Assembly (NCBI RefSeq): GCF_006517255.1
Contig: NZ_CP041185.1
Location: 5,518,001 to 5,582,000 of the forward strand
Direction of reading: 5' to 3'
Length of the DNA: 64,000 nt
From: Janthinobacterium tructae
Lineage (GTDB): Bacteria > Pseudomonadota > Gammaproteobacteria > Burkholderiales > Burkholderiaceae_D
Below are positions 59,584 through 64,000 of this stretch, piece after piece. The notes beneath the pieces were generated by a model that was given only the letters and a program-made list of their open reading frames with translations, was not told the origin of the DNA and searched no databases. The translations under genes were made by a program, and so were the position numbers. How positions within the stretch are numbered: position 1 is the stretch's first letter; each line of letters begins with the position of its first letter.

Positions 59584-61017
59584 GTGAACGCCGCGGAACG
59601 AAGAGTTGTCCTTGAGGCCGGCCCCCACAGGCCGCACACCGTCACCATGCACCACACAGCACACTCGCCGGATCCTGAGGATGCGCCCGCCCAGCAGTTG
59701 TCCTCCGAGCAAAATCTGCAGGCCTTGCATAACCGTGAAGTCAAACTGCTGCGCGAGACGATCAATCAACTGTTGATCATGGCCAAGATGCAGATGCAGG
59801 AAAAGGATAAATCCGACGCCTTTGGCATGTTGATCATGCAGTTGCGCGAAGCCAATCAAAACCTGGTGCTGGCGACGTTTGGCGCGCAGGATATGCAGGC
59901 GTCCGCCGAAGCGACAACCGTGCGCCAGACGGAATTTCTGGCCATGCTTGCGCATGAGTTACGCAATCCCTTGCAGCCGCTGGCGATGGCCAATGATTTG
60001 CTGGCCAAGAAGGTCGACCTCGATCCCCAGCTGGTCGATGTGCATGGCGTGATCGGCCGCCAGGTCGCGCATATGGCGCGCCTGATCGACGATTTGCTCG
60101 ACGCATCGCGCGTCAGCAGCGGCAAGATCACCTTGCAGCTGGCGCCCATCCTGCTGAGCGACATCATCGCCAGTGCCGTGGAAGTTGGCCAGGCCAGCAT
60201 CAGCCAGCGCCAGCAAGTGCTGAGCGTGAGCATGCCGAAGGAAGCCCTGGTGATCGAAGGGGACCTGGTGCGCCTGACGCAGGTGTTTGCGAACTTGCTC
60301 ATCAATGCCAGCAAATTTACGCACGAGTTTGGCCACATCGACATTGTCGTCAGGCGTCACGATGATCTGGTGGAAATTGCCGTCAGCGACGATGGCGCCG
60401 GCATCGCCCTCGATATCCAGCCCTTCATCTTCGACTTGTTTACTCAGGGCTTCCGTTCGCTGGAACGGGCGCAGGGCGGCCTGGGCATCGGCCTGTCGCT
60501 GGTGCGCATCATTACCCAGTTGCATGGCGGCACCGTGGATGTCTTCAGCGCCGGGGTCGGCTTTGGCAGCCAGTTTGTCTTGCAGCTGCCCCTGTCGTCG
60601 CTTGCGCCGCCATCGCAGGACATGCAGGCGGCACCTGCGGCGTGCGCACTGCCACGCCGCATATTGCTGATCGAGGATAATGCCGATGCGGCGGAAATGC
60701 TGGCGTTGCTGCTGACGCAGGACGGCCACCATGTCGACGTGCGCAACGACGGCCCCAGCGGCTTGCGTGCCGCGCTCGATGCGCCCTACGATGTGATCGT
60801 GTGCGATATCGGCTTGCCGGGCATGGATGGCTTCCAGGTCATCAGTTCGGCACGCGCGGCCTTGCCGGCGCCGCTGCCGTGCTTTGTTGCCGCGTCAGGG
60901 TACAGCCAGCTTGGCGAGTTTGACCGCGCCGGTGAGGCAGGGTTTGACCACTATCTGGTAAAGCCCATCAATATCGACGCTTTGTCGAGAATAATCACGG
61001 CAACGGTTCCGCGCTGA
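59584..61017 (+). CDS. Hybrid sensor histidine kinase with C-terminal receiver
   Basis: This 477-residue cytosolic kinase has an N-terminal coiled coil (about 40-115), a HisKA domain with His124 in MLAHELRNPLQPL, an HATPase domain (about 230-345, with LINASKFTHEFG, DDGAGI and GGLGIGLSLV) and a receiver domain at about 360-475 with Asp408 in VIVCDIGLPGMDGF. It lacks a recognisable sensor, so the input may come from a partner protein. The start is probably GTG at 59584 (AGG a few bases upstream), with an ATG at 59647 as alternative. It is the first gene of the KaiC-like cassette. Confidence 0.85.
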   Translation: MNAAERRVVLEAGPHRPHTVTMHHTAHSPDPEDAPAQQLSSEQNLQALHNREVKLLRETINQLLIMAKMQMQEKDKSDAFGMLIMQLREANQNLVLATFGAQDMQASAEATTVRQTEFLAMLAHELRNPLQPLAMANDLLAKKVDLDPQLVDVHGVIGRQVAHMARLIDDLLDASRVSSGKITLQLAPILLSDIIASAVEVGQASISQRQQVLSVSMPKEALVIEGDLVRLTQVFANLLINASKFTHEFGHIDIVVRRHDDLVEIAVSDDGAGIALDIQPFIFDLFTQGFRSLERAQGGLGIGLSLVRIITQLHGGTVDVFSAGVGFGSQFVLQLPLSSLAPPSQDMQAAPAACALPRRILLIEDNADAAEMLALLLTQDGHHVDVRNDGPSGLRAALDAPYDVIVCDIGLPGMDGFQVISSARAALPAPLPCFVAASGYSQLGEFDRAGEAGFDHYLVKPINIDALSRIITATVPR

Positions 61018-61089
61018 TGGGCGAGGAAACCCTGATGCTTTTGTTTAACATGGTCCATGCACCGAAAACCGCAGAGAAAAGATCCGATT

Positions 61090-61506
61090 ATGGCCACAGT
61101 CCATGAACAGCGGCAGCGCAGGATAGAACACGCGCTGTTACGCGACCCAGGTGCGGTGGTAGACGTCAGTATTCGCCTGTGGGAGCAACTGGCCACTGAA
61201 TTGAATCAGATCATAGGTGAGCGGGGCGTGGAGTCGATGTATGCCCGCAGCCTGCACCAGAGTCAGAAACAGTTCAGCTGGTTGACGCCCCATCCGCCGC
61301 AAGCACTGGAAGCTGCCATGACCGCCTTGCGCGCCAGCTTGCAGGGACAGGCGGGCACAGCCGCTTGTGCGGCAAGCACGGCGATGTTGATGCACTTCAT
61401 CAACACCCTTATTTTATTAATTGGCGAACTCTTAACGAATAGCATCCTCCTCAAAGCCTGGGGTGATGACGTTGTGAATAATGCTGGAACGGAGCCGAAC
61501 GAATGA
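61090..61506 (+). CDS. Protein of unknown function coupled to the KaiC-like ATPase
   Basis: This 138-residue mostly helical protein begins MATVHEQRQRRIEHALLRDPGA, with the middle block SMYARSLHQSQKQFSWL and a hydrophobic helix HFINTLILLIGELLT near the C-terminus. I do not recognise the family. Its stop overlaps the ATG of the KaiC-like gene by 4 bp, so the two are translated together and probably interact. The length and fold type do not suggest KaiB, which is thioredoxin-like and about 100 residues. Confidence 0.7.
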   Translation: MATVHEQRQRRIEHALLRDPGAVVDVSIRLWEQLATELNQIIGERGVESMYARSLHQSQKQFSWLTPHPPQALEAAMTALRASLQGQAGTAACAASTAMLMHFINTLILLIGELLTNSILLKAWGDDVVNNAGTEPNE

Positions 61507-62948
61507 ACAAAGTCACCATCCACCGCCTGGCCACTGGCGTGCCGGGGTTGGACGAACTGCTGGGCGGCGGAATACCTGAATTTTCCTTCAACCTGGTGGC
61601 GGGCACGCCCGGCAGCGGCAAGACGACGCTGGCGCACCAGATCATGTTTTCCCTCGCCAGGCCCGAGCGCAGGGCACTGTTCTTTACGGTCCTGGGCGAG
61701 CCACCGCTGAAGATGTTGCGCTATCAGCAGCAGTTTCCCTTCTTCGATGTGAACAAGATTAACCAGTCGATCAAGTTCGTCAATCTGTCGGCTGACTTGC
61801 TGGAAGGCGATTTCGACCGCGTGCTGGCGCGCATCGCTGAAGAGGTCGAGGCGTTCTCGCCCAGCCTGGTCTTCGTCGATTCCTTCCGCTCCGTGGTGCA
61901 ATCGGCCAAGGCCATGGACGTGGGCCCGGCCGGCCTGCAGAATTTCGTGCAGCAACTGGGGGCGCAAATGACCAGCTGGCTGGCCACGACCTTCCTGATC
62001 GGCGAATACCTGGCGCCCGAGGCTGAGTCGAGCGCCGTGTTCACGGTCGCCGACGGCATCCTGTGGCTGTCGCAGCTCGTGCACCGCGACGCCATGGTGC
62101 GCAAGATCCAGGTGGTCAAGATGCGCGGACAGGCGCAAAGCCTGGGCGTGCACACCTTCCGTATCAATAACGATGGGGTGGAAATCTTTCCCCGCGCCGT
62201 GCTGAAGACGAGCGGCATGGAAAAGATCAGCATTTCCGGCAATGAGCGCCTGTCGCTGGGCGTGCCCGAGCTCGACCAGATGATGGGCGGCGGCTTGCCG
62301 GCAGGTTACTCACTGCTGCTGGTGGGGCCGTCCGGTTCCGGCAAGACCGTGCTGGCCACGCAATTCCTGACGGAAGGCGTGCGCTGCGGCGAGCCCGGCG
62401 TGATCGCCGCTTTCGAGAAAAGCCCGAACCAGCTGCTCAGCCATCAATTGAGTACACTCGTCGATTCCGGCCAGATCGGCGTCATCAATACGCGCACCCT
62501 GGATTTGTCGCTCGATGAAATCCTGCATGACCTGGTGAGCATGATCACGCGCATGAAGGCCAAGCGCGTGGTGATCGACTCGCTGTCCGGTTTTGAAATG
62601 GCGCTGGCCTCGATGTTCCGCGAGGATTTCCGCGAATCGCTGTACCGCCTGGTGGCGGCCTTGACGGACATGGGCGTGTCCGTGCTGATGACGGCCGAGT
62701 TGGAAGACCAGTACACCATGCTGCGCTTCAGTTCCTACGGCAACGCCTTCCTGGCCGACGCCATCGTCATGCAGCGCTACATCGAGCTCGAAGGCCAGTT
62801 CAAGCGCGTGGTATCGGTGGTGAAGGTGCGCGGCAGCGGCCACAGCAAGGATATCCGCTTCTACGATATCGACGCCGAGGGCATGAAGATCGGCGCCGCC
62901 CTCAGCCAGTATAAGGGCATCCTGTCGGGCGAGCCGTACCGGGCCTAG
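61503..62948 (+). CDS. KaiC-like two-domain ATPase (RAD55/KaiC superfamily)
   Basis: This 481-residue protein has two RecA-like KaiC domains. Domain I has Walker A GTPGSGKTT at 34-42 and Walker B LVFVDSF; domain II has Walker A GPSGSGKTV at 275-283 and Walker B RVVIDSL. Cyanobacterial KaiC has paired catalytic Glu residues; here the corresponding pairs read GE (VLGEPP) and EK (AFEKSP). The autophosphorylation Ser-Thr pair of the clock protein is replaced by Ala415-Phe416 (GNAFLADAI). It therefore resembles KaiC in fold but is unlikely to run the phosphorylation clock. It probably forms an ATP-driven hexamer tuning the neighbouring kinases. Confidence 0.9.
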   Translation: MNKVTIHRLATGVPGLDELLGGGIPEFSFNLVAGTPGSGKTTLAHQIMFSLARPERRALFFTVLGEPPLKMLRYQQQFPFFDVNKINQSIKFVNLSADLLEGDFDRVLARIAEEVEAFSPSLVFVDSFRSVVQSAKAMDVGPAGLQNFVQQLGAQMTSWLATTFLIGEYLAPEAESSAVFTVADGILWLSQLVHRDAMVRKIQVVKMRGQAQSLGVHTFRINNDGVEIFPRAVLKTSGMEKISISGNERLSLGVPELDQMMGGGLPAGYSLLLVGPSGSGKTVLATQFLTEGVRCGEPGVIAAFEKSPNQLLSHQLSTLVDSGQIGVINTRTLDLSLDEILHDLVSMITRMKAKRVVIDSLSGFEMALASMFREDFRESLYRLVAALTDMGVSVLMTAELEDQYTMLRFSSYGNAFLADAIVMQRYIELEGQFKRVVSVVKVRGSGHSKDIRFYDIDAEGMKIGAALSQYKGILSGEPYRA

Positions 62949-63077
62949 ACGCCTGCTGTTGGTGACGGCTGAGTTGAGGCGTATGATGGAAGTGCGGCCA
63001 TGCCGACGGCGATGGCTGTACCCAAGGGGACGGATGATGCGTCTTCTGGGTTTCCCAGCTGATCAAGAGGAGATATG

Positions 63078-63320
63078 ATGGACAAACCCGAATTCATCCT
63101 GGCCGCGAAAGCCATGGAAACGCTGGAGATGTATCAAACGTTTTATGGTCACTCCAGCGAATACCAGGCGCACCAGCAGGAAGTGCTGAAACTGCTGCGC
63201 CACAAGGGTGCCTCCCTGCTGGTGTCGGATCATGGCCCGGCGAAGTTCCTGCTGGCCTTTGCCGATGCGCTGGAAGCGGCCAGCTTGCCGGGCGAGTATG
63301 TGCCGCTGAGCCGCAGATAA
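63078..63320 (+). CDS. Small protein of the KaiC-like cassette
   Basis: This 80-residue soluble helical protein begins MDKPEFILAAKAMETLEMYQ and has the block VLKLLRHKGASLLVSDHG. AAGAGGAG lies five bases before the ATG at 63078, with an ATG three bases earlier as alternative. No family recognised. It lies 129 bp after the KaiC-like gene on the same strand and before a convergent kinase, so it is probably part of the same signalling module. Confidence 0.65.
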   Translation: MDKPEFILAAKAMETLEMYQTFYGHSSEYQAHQQEVLKLLRHKGASLLVSDHGPAKFLLAFADALEAASLPGEYVPLSRR

Positions 63321-63368
63321 GGCGACTCCGGCCCGGCAGGGCAGGTCGTCTGCTCAGAGGGCGCGCGG

Positions 63369-64000
63369 CTAGCCGCCGTTCGCTCCCTCGTTCAGCGCTA
63401 CCCTGGGCAGGCGCACGGTAAATACCGTGCCGCATTCCAGGCTCGACTCGGCGCCGATGGTGCCGCCGTGCGCGCTGGCGATTTCACGCGCGATAAACAG
63501 GCCCAAGCCGATACTGGTGGCGTTGGGCGCTTTGTGATCGTCGGAAATGGCCAGCTGTACCAGGGGATCGAAAATGCTCTTCAGCGAGGCCTCCGGGATC
63601 TGGCGGCCGAAATTCTTCACTTGCACCACGGCCGTCTCGGCGTCGCCGCAGGCTGCGATGCTCACCGGCTGGTCGTCGCTGCGATATTGCGCAGCATTGT
63701 TGAGCAAATTGGAAAACAGCTGGGCCAGGCGGGCCGCATCGAAGTCGCCGATCATCTCGCCCGTGGTACTCAGTTCAAACTTGCACTGCGGGTGAGCGGC
63801 CGAGGCATCCTCGACGGCGGTCTTGCAGATTTCCCCCAGGTCGCCCAAGCTGGGCGAAATGGGCATGCGTCCCCCCAGCTGCGTCCTGGCAAATTCCAGC
63901 AGATCGTTGACCATGGTTGTCATGGTGGCCGCGCTGCGGGCAACCCGTGCCCCGATCTGCACCGTGGAAGCAGAGGTCGCGCTCGGCCGGCTCAGCAGCG
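63369..64000 (-). CDS. Sensor histidine kinase, N-terminal part outside window
   Basis: The visible 210 residues are the end of a histidine kinase. A dimerisation helix region (ARVARSAATMTTMVNDLLEFARTQLGG) is followed by an HATPase domain with N box LFSNLLNNAAQYRSDD, a G1-like region VQVKNFGRQIP and G2 SIGLGLFIAREIASAHGG. The phospho-acceptor His and any sensor domain lie beyond the right edge. G1 reads N-F-G rather than the common D-x-G-x-G, so ATP binding may be altered. It faces the KaiC-like cassette, with 48 bp between stops. Confidence 0.85.
   Translation of the reverse strand, partial: LLSRPSATSASTVQIGARVARSAATMTTMVNDLLEFARTQLGGRMPISPSLGDLGEICKTAVEDASAAHPQCKFELSTTGEMIGDFDAARLAQLFSNLLNNAAQYRSDDQPVSIAACGDAETAVVQVKNFGRQIPEASLKSIFDPLVQLAISDDHKAPNATSIGLGLFIAREIASAHGGTIGAESSLECGTVFTVRLPRVALNEGANGG

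Noticed and set aside
61090..61506. 138-residue protein considered as KaiB
   Set aside because: It is helical with a hydrophobic C-terminal helix and lacks the thioredoxin-like pattern and length of KaiB.

Overview
The window is chromosomal DNA of a GC-rich (about 62-63 percent by eye) Gram-negative bacterium. Gene content (ExeA/ExeB-type secretion proteins, a GlcNAc catabolic operon with NagB-II and a GntR regulator, CbpA/CbpM, CsbD, a KaiC-like ATPase operon and a run of beta/gamma-crystallin genes) best fits the betaproteobacterial family Oxalobacteraceae, most like Janthinobacterium, Duganella or Massilia. This is inferred from remembered protein similarity, not from a search. I see no rRNA, tRNA, CRISPR array, insertion sequence or prophage.

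Layout. 1-12.7 kb, minus strand: an N-acetylglucosamine / chito-oligosaccharide / muropeptide locus. It runs from a good sigma70 promoter at 12.75 kb through nagK, a GntR regulator, nagA, nagB-II, an ABC importer (binding protein, two permeases, and an ATPase further down), a GH3-like protein, an AmpG-like MFS carrier, a secreted TPR protein and a NagX-like membrane protein cut by the window edge. 13-19.4 kb: small proteins (one with a PEP-CTERM-like tail, one a lysine-rich microprotein), gspA/gspB, a phospholipase C-type phosphoesterase ending in a 12-bp tandem repeat, mobB and a YjfB-like protein. 19.6-21.6 kb: a bufferin-type RiPP metallophore operon in which the MNIO enzyme (DUF692) and its partner (DUF2063) are one fused protein. 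21.6-25 kb: a DUF883-like protein, an S4 protein, fumC and a FimV-like protein. 25.06-25.38 kb: a candidate structured non-coding RNA with its own promoter and terminator. 25.4-34.9 kb: fliT, an HDOD protein, M13 and S9 peptidases, a methyltransferase, CsbD, PhzF and a MATE pump.

35-38.7 kb: four consecutive secreted beta/gamma-crystallin genes holding ten crystallin domains, each gene with the same TTTGTTACA element upstream. 38.8-46.6 kb: cbpA/cbpM, LysR/azoR, a decayed YciI-like gene, an NAD salvage pair (cysteine hydrolase and pncB) and small enzymes. 46.7-49.6 kb: a NarX/NarL-like two-component system with a cysteine cluster in the sensor, followed by a Crp/Fnr regulator. 49.6-57.9 kb: MFS, HxlR, DadA, TipAS-type MerR, LysR, a PRISE-like reductase and an SMP-30-like lipoprotein. 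58-59 kb: two small genes that may be orphan immunity proteins.

59.6-64 kb: a signalling cassette with a hybrid histidine kinase, a protein of unknown function translationally coupled to a two-domain KaiC-like ATPase, a small downstream protein and, facing them, another histidine kinase cut by the window end. No kaiB is present and the KaiC phosphorylation Ser/Thr pair is not conserved.

The most rewarding parts for a second look are the fused bufferin locus, the candidate ncRNA, the crystallin cluster with its shared upstream element, and the KaiC-like cassette.
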